A DNA stretch of 64,000 bases, from NCBI RefSeq assembly GCF_030247195.1, contig NC_080671.1:183189725-183253724 (forward strand), written 5' to 3'. The notes below the pieces were generated by a model that had not been told where the DNA came from, ran no database searches, and saw only the letters and a list, made by a program, of their open reading frames with translations. Shown in pieces: positions 1 through 9,512 of the stretch; positions within the stretch are counted from its first letter, which is position 1; each line of letters starts with the position of its first letter. The translations under genes were made by a program, and so were the position numbers. This DNA comes from Topomyia yanbarensis (lineage: Eukaryota > Arthropoda > Insecta > Diptera > Culicidae).

Positions 1-59
1 CTAAATTTCATACGAAATTTAACTTTAACCACTAGACCGGGGTGTTGGTCAGCAACTTT

Positions 60-391
60 AAAAGATCCATCGTATCGAGATCATCGTCGGGGGACAATCC
101 TTCGCATCGATGCATGCGCTAAAGCACCTAGGTGTGATGGCCGACGATCGGTTAAATTACAACAGCCATGGCGGCTATGTATGTGAGAAGGCCGCGAGGA
201 CAACTAACGCATTGGCAAGGATCAGGCCGAATCACGAAGGAGCAAGAGGTAGAACGACACGTCTCCTGGCAGGTGTCTCATCCTCAATACTGAGATGTGG
301 CGCCAGCCTGGGCTGCTGCGCTGAACTCAAAGCGACAAGCAATGGCTGTTTGTGTCGCGAGTGCGTACAGAACGATATCGTGGTGAGGTAA
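60..391 (+). pseudogene. R1-type LINE ORF2 fragment (region after the RT palm)
   Basis: The frame from about 70 to 390 reads like the segment downstream of the RT catalytic core in R1-clade LINE ORF2 proteins: LKHLGVMADDRLNYNSHG, then CEKAARTTNALARI and RTTRLLAGVSSSILR are close to the usual wording of that region. R1-type elements encode an endonuclease/RT that copies element RNA into the chromosome. Only about 100 codons remain, the palm motifs and endonuclease lie outside or are lost, and the frame ends at 391. The following 650 bases are a repetitive tail that looks like the same element's 3' part. Family assignment is by remembered motif similarity. Confidence 0.75.
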
Positions 392-399
392 ACTATATC

Positions 400-1065
400 G
401 AGTAGATCGGGACGAAGCGGGGAGCTAAATGGCTCACGGAAACGAGCATCGGTATCGGGAGCAATCTATCGCCGGGGAATTTACGGCAGGATAGATTCGA
501 CTACCCGACAGAAGCGTGACAAAAAGGAGAGAGATTTGCCTCACGAAACAAACACAGGTATCGAGAGAATTTCCGTTCCCGGGGAACTCTCAGTCGGAGT
601 AGGATAATATCAGAGTTGATCTCGATAAAACTGGGAGCTAAATGGCTCATGAAAGCGGATATCGGTGTCGGGAGAAATTTCCCCGTTGGGGAACTATCGG
701 TCGTAGTAGGGTGAGTTCACCGTCGGGGACTATTCAAGTAGATCGTGATAAGACCGAGAGCTGAAAGACTCACGACGACAGGAGCTAAATGGCTCACGGG
801 GACGAGAGCTAAACGGCGACGTAATAGATGGAGACAGGAAACAAGAGAAGAATCGCGAGTTAAATCAAAGGTCGAGTCATTTCATGAACAAAGTGAGGTT
901 CCGAGATAGAGCAGAAAAAGGGGTATGACGAAAGTACAACGAACCCCCACACGAAGTAATACTTTGACGTAGTTCCGTGGGGAAGGAGGACGTAAAGAAT
1001 AAGGAATGTTTTTGGTGGTTAGACACGAACGTGAGTCCCACACAGTATCAATACACAACAGGCCA
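400..1065 (+). repeat. Degenerate repeat array (family D), tail of the R1-type fragment
   Basis: The phrase gagctaaatggctca recurs every 100-200 bases (near 422, 638, 780), alternating with 'gggagaaatt...ccgttggggaactatc' type phrases. The stretch recurs in reverse orientation at about 30110-30740, down to the phrase around 'cacgaagtaatacttt', and a third diverged set lies at 57255-58160. The array follows an R1-type coding fragment and is inferred to be its 3' non-coding tail. The short reverse-strand ORF at 882-1127 has no recognisable content. Confidence 0.7.
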
Positions 1066-1096
1066 AGCTTTTGAAGTTTGTTAAACTTTACTATAA

Positions 1097-1316
1097 AAAC
1101 CTGTTTTAATCCACCTAGTGGTGCCATTGTGCCTTTCTCATTTCTCTAAACTATGAGTCTGTAGTTGGTTATTATTGAATTATTATTATTCAATTATGGA
1201 ACTATCTAATACATTCTTAGTACACTTTACATCAACACACAATGGTTCGCCAGCCACGAACCTGATGAGCTATGTGTCGACGGTGAAACACTTGAAACAA
1301 AAAATATCACACTTTA
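1097..1316 (+). repeat. Family A dispersed repeat, copy 1, left part
   Basis: It begins with aaaacctgttttaatccacc, the same wording as at 7259, and continues in parallel with that copy to a line ending aaacaaaaaatatcac. The Penelope-like element interrupts the copy here. The sequence resumes at 5599 with 'agcctaatcagca...', matching 'gacttcatcagcc...' near 7912 in copy 2. Confidence 0.75.
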
Positions 1317-1344
1317 CGATTCTGTTGTTCCGACTGTATGGGTT

Positions 1345-1540
1345 ATGATCTTAGTGAAATGCGGTCATAAGTCTTAAAATTTATGCAGAACAGACTTTGA
1401 TGTTCTCTCCAACGTTTCGACTATATTTTCTAGTCTTTTTCAAGGATTGCTATAACATAAATTTTAATTTTGAGCTGTATTGACATTATCAACCAAACAT
1501 AATTTTTACTTACAATAAGGTCTGTTCTATGTCTGTGGTG
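1345..1540 (-). repeat. PLE terminal repeat, left copy
   Basis: It is the reverse complement of 5391-5586 with only scattered differences. It contains, on the minus strand at 1411-1445, a short hairpin followed by tagtcgaaacgttgg, resembling the stem II and GAAAC part of hammerhead ribozymes known from PLE terminal repeats. The usual CUGAUGA core is degenerate (cttgaaa), so activity is doubtful. Confidence 0.88.
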
Positions 1541-1778
1541 TTTGTGCTTGTACTTCTAAATGTCCTGTGTGTATTTATTTTATCCATCCGTTGTCTGCAA
1601 TATGTGTTTAGGTACTAAGAACTGCTAAGCATTTTTATATATTTTGCTCGAGACTAACCTGATTTTTATTATTTTTGAGAAAAATTTGGAAAATTTCATT
1701 CCTAACTGCTCTAAACGGGCCTGCTGTCACTGTGATTGCAAGTACTCTGGCTATGTGTGTAATGAATTAATTTGTTAA

Positions 1779-2222
1779 TTAATTAGGGGGTGGTCGATTT
1801 TGTTTGTTTATATTTTGGAAATTGAGTATTCCTGCGTAGGTATGACTTAAGCCATCCACGTCAGTACGCTTGTTGACTGAGTTGGTAGCGTTAAAAATAT
1901 GGCACATCTCTAAAATCGGTAGAGTGGATCGTTTGTAGCTATAATCGATTATTCTTGTGTTAGTTAAATCAAATTTGTGTTCATGATCTATGCTATGCGT
2001 GATAAGAGCGGTTTTCTCTCGGAGAGCTAATACCTCATTATCGTTGTAGGAGAGACCACTTTTTATAAGTTTCTCTAACTGGTATATGGATGTTTGGTGG
2101 CCAGATAGTCTGGTTTTAAGGAGATTGGGAGTCGTCATCCCAATATATGATGACTGGCAATCCTGGCAGTTTATGATGTAAATTACATTGTGATGTTGTA
2201 ATTTAGGTATGCTATCTTTAAC
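1779..2222 (-). pseudogene. PLE GIY-YIG endonuclease domain
   Basis: The reverse-strand frame starting near 2222 reads KDSIPKLQHHN, then VIYIINCQDCQSSYIGMT, the two short blocks that define the GIY-YIG nuclease fold (IYII followed about 9 residues later by YIG), and continues for 119 more codons from the methionine at 2138. This domain nicks the target for PLE integration. It lies directly 3' of the RT, as in canonical Penelope elements, but in another frame: the RT frame ends at 2266, so a frameshift between about 2225 and 2280 separates them. In the intact family these form one polypeptide. The end at 1779 gives a plausible C terminus. Confidence 0.88.
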
Positions 2223-2265
2223 AGGAGTCTTCCAACATTGTTCGTAGTGCTATAGGAAATGTTGA

Positions 2266-3987
2266 TTATTTGAAAATTTTTGCTATGTGTGGGGATAACC
2301 TCCGATGTACGGTATAGATCTGTATGAGTATGTTACGGACGGGTAGTAGGGACTGGTTGGCTGCTGGTGATTGGTGACTGGTTGCTGACTGGTTGTTGGT
2401 AGGGAAATTTACTGACGAATCATCTGGTTTGCTAAATGTTGTTTGGCTGGCTGACGGTTCTCTATCCTGATTTTTGTGGATATATCGGTTCCAACATCTG
2501 TTGATTAGGCTTGCAGGGTAATCGTTATTTTTCAGGTGAGATCTGATTATTGTGTATTTTTGTTGCGAAGAGTATTCTGTAAATAGTTTGTCTACTCGGA
2601 TAATGAAATTTATTACCGTATTAATCTTTTGATTGAGTGGGTGAAATGATTTGTAGTTCAATATGCGTCCTGAAGCAATACTCTTTGTGTACCACTGAGT
2701 GCGTATTGATTGATCATCTTTACGGATCAGTAGCATATTCAGATATGGTAAACGGTTTTCTGATTCTTGCTCACATGTGAACTGTAGCATCGGATGATAA
2801 CTATTAAACGCATGTAGAACCTTATCAAGCGGTACGGCAAGAAAAAGATCATCCACGTATTTTCTATTTACTGGTATGTGAAACTCTATTGTTCTGAGCG
2901 TGTTTTCAATGAGTGTGTCCATAGCCATCTCTGCAATTATTGGGGAGAGTGGGTTACCCATAGCTGTTCCAGTTATTTGTTGGTAGTATTTGTTTTCAAA
3001 TTGAAAATAACTACATTTTATACACAAGCTGACCATTTCAAAAAAAATGTCCAAACAGATGTTGGTGTTGTCTTTTAGCTCTTTCCAATTATCGATAATT
3101 GCTTTGATGACTAGTTCTTGTGGGATGTTGGTGAACAAAGAAACTACATCCAACGAAATCATGACGTAGCCTTGTGGTAGTTTGACGGTGTCTATGAAAC
3201 TGCAGAAACTGAATTAATCCAAGATATTATATTGATTTTTGTGCGCGGATCGTAATATGGTGCTGATGTATTTGGATAACGTGTATGTTGGTGCTGTTAT
3301 GTTAGGTACCACGGGGCGTAAAGGGAGGTCTGTTTTATGTGCCTTGGGTTGTCCATATATCCTTGGGCATGTAGCTGTATACGTTTTAATAGAGAGGTAT
3401 GTCCGGTAGTCTATTAGTTTTAAATCAAGTAGACGTTGTGCCATTTTATTGTTGGCAGTTTGGTACTTTGATGTTGGATCTCTTGCTATTTGTTGGTATG
3501 TGGTGCAGTTTAGTAATAGTTCGTTCATTTTATTACGGTAATCCTGGATGTGCATGATGACTGTTCGGTTTCTTTTGTCGGCAGACATTATGCGTATGTT
3601 TGGATGCTCTTTGAGAAAACTTCTTGTTGTTTTTACACTGGATTTGCAGACACGTGTTAGTTGATCGTCGGTATTCGTTAAATTCATTTTGTAGATGTGG
3701 TTTTGAACGGCGTTTGTGATGAGGCATCTGGTGTGGTTTTGTATGCGTCTATCTGGGTTGGTCTGCAATATCGTTTCGATGTCCGCTATTGTATGGTATA
3801 TTGGAAGTTGGTTCACATCATTGTACGGAAGATTGAATTTTGGTCCTAGGCTGAGCAAAATGCTGGTTTCAGGCGGTATTACTTGGTTTGTTGCATTATA
3901 TAATGTCTTATCATTATGGGATGGTATAATACTGTGCTGTATAGCTGCTTGTTTCATTATATTTTGTAGTTTTTTGTCAGTGTTCAT
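2266..3987 (-). pseudogene. PLE reverse transcriptase, one in-frame stop
   Basis: Two reverse-strand ORFs, 3987-3214 (257 codons) and 3162-2266 (298 codons), are in the same frame and are separated only by a TAA at 3214-3216 plus 17 open codons. Visible RT blocks in order: the GQPKAHKTDLPLRPVV finger motif in the first ORF; motif A as ISLDVVSLFTN; TGTAMGNPLSPIIAEM; and the catalytic YVDD at residues 102-105 of the second ORF (about 2848-2859). This is the Penelope class of RT, related to telomerase. The stop replaces what is normally a polar residue just before motif A and looks like a single-base change. The ORF ends at IAKIFK before the frameshift to the endonuclease. Confidence 0.93.
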
Positions 3988-3989
3988 TG

Positions 3990-4140
3990 TTTTGCGGTGA
4001 AAACATGTTTAATAAGCCAGTTCTTGAGAGAAGAAAAATATTTTGTATGTATCACTGTCAACGGAATCAATAATACTGTTCTTGCTGTCAGCAATTTTTC
4101 GGTTCAGCTGGTTAATCTAGTGAAACGTATGTTTGATTTC
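3990..4140 (-). pseudogene. PLE N-terminal coding segment, 3' of the insertion
   Basis: The reverse-strand frame reads EIKHTFH, a stop, then INQLNRKIADSKNSIID and continues to SQELAY before a stop. It matches the helical N-terminal region of PLE proteins that links to the RT and is the expected continuation of the reading at 5121-5400. The insertion at 4141-5120 splits the two halves at a KEI/EIK junction. It has two stops of its own, so it was already decaying. Confidence 0.6.
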
Positions 4141-5120
4141 GATTATGGTTGTAGTACCGGTAATACCGGTACCGAAAATCCCGGGAATACCGACCCACTT
4201 TTGATACCGTAATACCGGTACTGAACAAAAGCCAGTACCGGTATTTTCGGTACCATACGATTTTTTTTATGAAAAACATGTGGACTCACCAGGTGAACCT
4301 GTTTAAAAATATCGGTCTGCAAGATGACTTTTAATTATATTAATTACCTTCTATAGGTTAAACATTACTAGCTCCCGTTGTACTGAACGGTATGTTTAAA
4401 TTCCTGTTTTATTTTGTCCAAATTAAATTTTAACGATTTTGTACTAAATTTCAAAATATTCACGTCTAGCGTAAGAGTCGTAAAAAATTGCTATGATTTT
4501 TTTTATTAGCGACATTCTGATTGGTTTCCATTATTCACTGGGTGGCGCGTAATATAACTATTGTCTAACTCATGTCTTTGGTTTGCTCTTAAACCTTTAT
4601 TTATAAAAGAACGAACAGCGATTTAGAATTGGTGAACTACTCCAAATTTAGACTTGTTGAACTACTCCAAATGGGGCGGTTTGTAATTATTGGTGATCGG
4701 AAAATTCAGCAAGGAAGCCTTGGTATGCAGGTCGAAACCAATTTACAGAAAATCAAGAGAGGAAATACCGGCAACCTACTCGGGTTTACTGCCATTCTCG
4801 CTTTGATTTACTGTTGTTAATAGTGTTTCTTACATTTACCATCTGTCTGTCGAAATCAAAGAAGGTGCCACATACGAAAAATATTTTCTGCTGAAATGAG
4901 TCACGCTATTCCGAATCAACTAAAACAATAAACATGTTTTTTGATCAGCACAAATCAATCATTTGAGAATAAGGTCATCAGTTTGAGCATTCAATTTCAC
5001 TTTGAAGCTTTTTTCGATTTTTTAAAAAAAAATATTCGAGTACCGGTACTATACCGGTACTACCGGTACTGAGGGCTTCAGTACCGTAGTACCGGGTCTC
5101 ACCAAAAAGGATCGGTACTG
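4141..5120. mobile_element. Putative TIR transposon remnant inside the PLE ORF
   Basis: The ends are rich in accggtac motifs (4155-4260 and 5035-5110) in inverted arrangement: the left end begins ggttgtagtaccg and the reverse complement of the right end begins gggttcgcagtaccg. PLE N-terminal coding resumes on both sides, so this is a true insertion. A weak target duplication (gatttcgatt versus aatttccttt on the + strand) would suit an 8-bp, hAT-like insertion but is imperfect. The 780 bases between hold no recognisable transposase; the 63-codon frame at 4629-4820 is unrecognised. Confidence 0.6.
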
Positions 5121-5402
5121 CGAACCCTAATTTCCTTTGATAGTATGGTCCTTTTGAATTTGTCAATATGCTTGGCGAGCTTATTCGAAAATGGGCTATT
5201 TTCTTCTAGTAATGAGTATACGCCTTTGAAAGAATTTATGATATGCGCGGGAAAAAGACACTTGATTAGGAAATGTTTCCGATTCACCATACTTGTTTAA
5301 GGATGCATATTGTTTAAGGTTTCGTGTGACGTTGTGGCCGAAGTGTTGGTCAATATAACAATAAATGCTTGGACAGTTAGTTTTATCCGCCACCACAGAC
5401 AT
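5121..5402 (-). pseudogene. PLE N-terminal coding segment, 5' of the insertion
   Basis: Two overlapping reverse-strand frames (5402-5196 and 5290-5099) together give the lysine-rich helical N terminus typical of Penelope proteins: RNLKQYASLNKYG in one frame, then NRKHFLIKCLFPAHIINSF and ending KFKRTILSKEI in the other. A frameshift near 5280 is therefore implied. The last codons abut the insertion at 5120, and the missing continuation is found at 4140. The start of the protein near 5402 abuts the terminal repeat. Confidence 0.6.
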
Positions 5403-5586
5403 AGAACAGACCTTATTGTAAGTAAGAATTATGTTTGGTTGATTAGGTCAATACAGCTCAAAATTAAAACTTATGTTATAGCAATCCTTGAAAAAGACTA
5501 GAAAATATAGTCGAAACGTTGGAGAGAACATCAAAGCCTGTTCTGCATAAATTTTGAGACTGATGACCGCATTTCAATAAGATCAT
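5391..5586 (+). repeat. PLE terminal repeat, right copy
   Basis: It is an inverted copy of 1345-1540 and ends exactly at the right TSD. On the + strand at 5486-5520 the gactagaaaatatagtc hairpin followed by gaaacg repeats the hammerhead-like element of the left copy. Confidence 0.88.
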
Positions 5587-5598
5587 TATCACACTTTA

Positions 5599-6540
5599 TT
5601 AGCCTAATCAGCATCAGTTCAAAGTTGTCTTCCTGCTAACTACGAACGAACCACTCCTCAGCTTAATTCGGGATGCCTTGTGTTGTAGCGGTGGTATAAA
5701 GATGATGAGGTTGAGAGGGGGAGGGGTATGTGTGATGGATGGGGTGGTGGTCTCAGGGGGTGCAATGAGGGGTGATCTAAGCCAGCGATCCAAATTTACA
5801 GATATGTCTGTATTTTATAGACTTATGATGTCTCCTACAGGCGTAGCCAGAGATCTACAGACTTTTAAAAGGGTAATAGTGTTTAGTAAAATTGCACTAG
5901 AATAACTGTTTTCGAATACGAGTTATTCCTTCACAATAGAATTCTACTTTCAATCTATTTTTGAAGTAAAATTTTAGTGTAACTAGGATGTACACAATCA
6001 TCTACAGACGTTTACAGACATTTTAGGTATTCTTCTACAGACATTTCAAAAAAACATGTGGCATCGCTTATCTAAGCGGAATTTAAATTGGTGGTGACCA
6101 GTGAGGGGGAGGGGGTAAAACCCAGAATCCTTATGTCAATCGAAAAAAAAATTTGGCCCTCCGGGGCCCAGGATTATGTTGACGATTTTTAGAGTGATTG
6201 CATATCATTTCTATATGAAAAAGGCAAAAATTTATGTGTGGTCGCACTCTTAAACCCATAACTCCGGAACTGGAACTCGGATCAACCAAAAATTCAATAG
6301 CAGCTTGTGGGAGCGTTATACCGTTCATTTGAAACTAAGTTTGAGCGATTTGGTTCAGCCAACTCTGAGAAAAGTGAGTGAGTTTAGAAAATACATACAC
6401 ACATTTATACACACACATACAGACATTTGCCGATTTCGACGAACTGAGTCGAATGCGATATGACACCGGGCCGGGATTAGGTTGACGAATTTTAGAGTGA
6501 TTGCATATCCTTTCTATATGAGAAAGGCAAAAAACAAGAG
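5599..6540 (+). repeat. Family A dispersed repeat, copy 1, right part
   Basis: It continues the copy begun at 1097. It passes through a G-rich stretch (5690-5775), a region reading 'aactccggaac...caaccaaaaattcaatagcagct' (6250-6305), a (ca)-rich tract near 6390-6425, the phrase cgacgaactgagtcgaatg (6438), and ends at gtgattgcatatcctttcta...gagaaaggcaaaa near 6535. All of these recur in the same order in copy 2 (7259-9040). A MITE at 5782-6068 interrupts it. No coding capacity seen. Confidence 0.72.
5774..6076. mobile_element. hAT-like MITE with 8-bp TSD
   Basis: The internal arms start agcgatcc (5784) and, read from the other end, agcgatgcc (6068). They are flanked by gatctaag (5774-5781) and tatctaag (6069-6076), an 8-bp duplication with one difference. 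The interior repeats tctacagac-type phrases (5855, 5999, 6012, 6032). Eight-base duplications and short TIRs suit hAT superfamily MITEs. Family A sequence resumes just outside. Confidence 0.6.
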
Positions 6541-6567
6541 CAAGTGCAGTCACTGACAACAAGTGTT

Positions 6568-6840
6568 TTATGAAGCACTACTGCGTCTATATACCCGCTC
6601 ACAATGTTGGGAGCGATGTTGTAGTCACTGATTTAAGTTTGTCTTACGAGGATCTACTGAAGCAAGGGGTAGGCTGTTTCGAGGACTCCCTGCTACATTT
6701 AGCGAAGCTTTTGAGAGGCAGTCGTACTATACGGGACAAAATTGTATGCCACTTCCAACCAGTATCGGATAACCTTTAGAAGGACTGCTTTGACTAATTA
6801 CGTCCCCTTCACTGCATTGCTCTAGATACATGCAAATGAT
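6568..6840 (+). pseudogene. Jockey-type LINE ORF1 (gag-like) remnant
   Basis: Frame 6570-6779 reads KHYCVYIPAHNVGSDVV, then LSLSYEDLLKQGVGCFEDS, like the conserved stretch upstream of the zinc knuckles in ORF1 proteins of mosquito Jockey-type LINEs (the 'KHYCVYIP...EDLLKHGVGKF' region). ORF1 proteins bind element RNA. After the stop at 6779 the next frame (GLLRTALTNYVPF near 6780-6815) may continue the homology. The zinc-knuckle region is not recognisable. Identification rests on remembered wording. Confidence 0.5.
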
Positions 6841-7097
6841 CTGTTGTGGTAATAAGGCTCGGCGTGACAATAGCGTACAGATCATGAAGATGACTTTTGC
6901 ATTGGGAATGCTGAAAATGTGCCTATTGTGAGGGGAATTCATATGTTTTATTATCACGCCCCGCGTACAAACAGCTCCCGAGGAATCTGAAGCGTTCCCT
7001 TAGAAGGAGTATTACTCACTCTTTTGCAGAAATACTAAGCAGGACTACGCTACTCAAGACGACAAATCATTATGTTCTATTGGCTCAGGAAGAGTGT

Positions 7098-7146
7098 AAC
7101 TCTAATGATCCCCATATGGTGTTCCCATATGGGGATCATTAGAGTT
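7098..7146. repeat. Perfect 22-bp inverted repeat
   Basis: The arm at 7098-7119 (starting aactctaatgatcccc) is exactly complementary to 7125-7146 with a 5-base loop, tgttc. It would form a very stable hairpin in RNA or extruded DNA. No flanking duplication is evident. It may be a miniature fold-back element or the centre of a longer decayed palindrome. Confidence 0.8.
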
Positions 7147-7258
7147 TATCATTAGACTGCTCCTAAAAACTATAAACGAATAAGATGTGACGGTTTAAAT
7201 TTTTCTCTTGAAAGGCAGTCAAATATAACACGAAGCCGAAGCAAACAGCTCCTAGTCA

Positions 7259-9040
7259 TAAAACCTGTTTTAATCCACCTAGTGGCGCAATTGTGCATTT
7301 CTCATTTATCCAAACTATGTTTCCTTAGTTGTTTTTTTAACGACTTAGAATGAGTCAATCTTTTACTTATTTATATTGTAACAATACTTAATTAGCACGA
7401 AACTAGAGTGTAAAATATGTTTCAATATTAAGAGCCATAGTACTCAAGGAAGAGCGAGGAGTTGAAGGAAGAAAGTTTAGAAAAACGTGGATTAGGGTCA
7501 GATGAGCAAGCTTAGAGTTTCCCGGTTCTGCAGCATAAGTCATTAAGTGACTTTACTCTTATCTGGGTATGCCGCAGCCTCAAGTGATTCGCATTTAATG
7601 CCAAAATATCCTTAGCCCTGCGTTGCAGAAGACAAAAGGTTAAATCGCTGGAAAACTCTAATCTTGCTCATATGACCCTATTCCACGCTTTTCTAAACTT
7701 TTTTCCTTCAACTCCTTGCTCTTCCTTGAGTACTATAGCTCTTAATATTGAAAAATATTGCACACCTTTCAGTCCCTTGCTAATTAGCTGGAATATTTCA
7801 ATATAATTATGAAAATGTTTATTACATTCTTTTTATAAGTAGCACGTATTACTACTACCACGAAAGTAGACGCCGAAGCAGTTTAAACAAAAAAGTATAA
7901 TATTTAATTGACTTCATCAGCCTGAGTTCAATGTTATCTTCATGTATATTTAAATTATATTTAAAAATGTTGGTGGAATGGGTTTGTAAGTGGAGGGGGT
8001 GGGGTTTAGTGGCTTGAGAATGGAGCATGTCCCAGAAACCCTTCATCTTATTTCGGTATACGTGGTGGATGAAGGGAATGCAGGTGTGAGGGTGGTCCAG
8101 GGCGAAAGGCGATGAAGGGGGAAGGTGTAAGGGTTAGGGGAAGGGGACGATGCTACATCCAACTGCATATTATATCTTCCATTTGAGACTTGGTTTGAGA
8201 AAATCGGTTCAGTCATCATAAGAATCTATGTGACTTTAATTGTGGAATGCGCCCGAAATCCAGAACTTCCGGAATTGTCGATAGTAGACAATATATTTAT
8301 AGAATATTTGACTGGCAATCAGTGATCTAGACCTACGAGTCGAAGTAATTAGGTGACCATTTCAATAGATTTTTAGCCTATGAAGTATTACGATTGTAAC
8401 GGAATTTCACTGTGACCTTACTAGCCAACCTGTAACTCCGGAACCAAGAGTCAGAACCAAATGAAATTCAGCAGCAGTCAATGGCATTACTATATACTTT
8501 CATTTGAAATCAAGTTTGTAAAAATCGGTAGAGAATTCGCTGGGAAATAGGCGTGATATTAGCATAGAAACTTGATGAGTTCCCCGGGGGCATCAAGAAT
8601 CGTCATAGGTAGCCAATAAGATCAAAGTTACTTTGAATGGTCATAAGTGATCTAGACTTGCAAATCCAAGTAATGTTGCAATTTTAATATGTATTACATC
8701 ATTTAGACATCATGGTGTTACCAGTTTATATGGAAATTTGCTGTCTGATCACACTTTTCAATCCGTAACTCCGGAACCGGACGTCGGATCAACTAAAAAT
8801 TCAATAGCAGCTTATGGGAGTGTTATACCTTTCATTTGAGTTTGTTGTGAGTGAGTTTGTGTAAATCGGATCAGCCATCTCTGAGAAAATTGTGTGAGTT
8901 TAAATGACACACATACACACATACATACACACAGACATTTTCCGATCTCGACGAACTGAGTCGAATGGTATATGACAAGTCAAATGAAAAGTCGATTTTT
9001 ACAGTGATTGCATAGCCGTTCTTTATATGAGAAAGGCAAA
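7259..9040 (+). repeat. Family A dispersed repeat, copy 2
   Basis: It parallels copy 1 from aaaacctgttttaatccacc to the terminal gagaaaggcaaaa, interrupted only by a 310-bp MITE at 7432-7741. It has an internal near-repeat: the 'taactccggaacc...' phrase occurs at 8431 and 8767 with similar surroundings. The start ('tgtgcatttctcat') and the reversed end ('tttgcctttctcat') share a short TIR-like block. Non-coding in all frames; autonomous partner unknown. Confidence 0.72.
7428..7745. mobile_element. Long-TIR MITE with TTAA target duplication
   Basis: The arms are nearly perfect inverted repeats of about 90 bases: gagccatagtactcaaggaa from 7432 and gagctatagtactcaaggaa read back from 7741. TTAA lies immediately outside both ends (7428-7431, 7742-7745), the hallmark of piggyBac-type insertion. 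Family A continues on both sides. It is too short to encode a transposase. A diverged relative of the interior lies at about 41048-41225. Confidence 0.82.
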
Positions 9041-9432
9041 ACTGTGTGCAGGACTGGTTGGACCTAGGTGGGGTCCCGGAAACTTTGTGATATTGCGGTA
9101 CTCCTCCCAGCGCCGAAGAGACTCAAATTTTCACGATACGACATGGGTTTGTCTTCTCGATGACAATCGATCTAGCTTACTCTTTGAGCTTTGATACAGC
9201 TTTAAGGGTGCGGCATGTTTTGCTGCCACATATCTGCCCAACTTGTGCTTCTATGAAACTTACAAAACTAGGGATAATGCATAGAACACACACATTTGAG
9301 TGTATAATCAAATAATCCATTTTTTGGTTTTTGACATTCGTATCAATACCTTATTTAACACTTTTTGATGGTATCCAACGGGGATAGATAGATAGAAACT
9401 GTGAGTTAAATTAAATATGTGAAAAAATCCTC

Positions 9433-9512
9433 GAAACGGCAAGATTCGAACCTGCAACCCTTGGGACTGCGGCCCAATGTACAAACCCTTTTGCTATCCC
9501 TGGGCTATGATG
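9433..9512 (-). pseudogene. tRNA-like sequence (SINE head or tRNA pseudogene)
   Basis: The reverse strand reads 'tagcccagggatagca...gcaggttcgaatcttgccg', giving a box A-like block and a good box B (ggttcgaatc) with spacing close to a tRNA. The acceptor stem does not close convincingly, and no SINE tail or TSD was found. Probably a tRNA-derived repeat, not a functional gene. Confidence 0.45.

Larger units (their letters stand above)
1317..5586 (-). mobile_element. Penelope-like element with inverted terminal repeats and 12-bp TSD
   Basis: A 4.27-kb insertion flanked by a perfect direct repeat, tatcacacttta, at 1305-1316 and 5587-5598. On the minus strand it encodes a Penelope-type reverse transcriptase followed by a GIY-YIG endonuclease. 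About 195-bp nearly identical repeats lie at both ends in inverted orientation, an arrangement known for PLE 'pLTRs'. About 28 extra bases (1317-1344) lie between the left TSD and the left repeat. The coding region carries an in-frame stop, at least one frameshift and a roughly 980-bp insertion, so this copy cannot make its protein. It sits inside family A. Confidence 0.93.
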
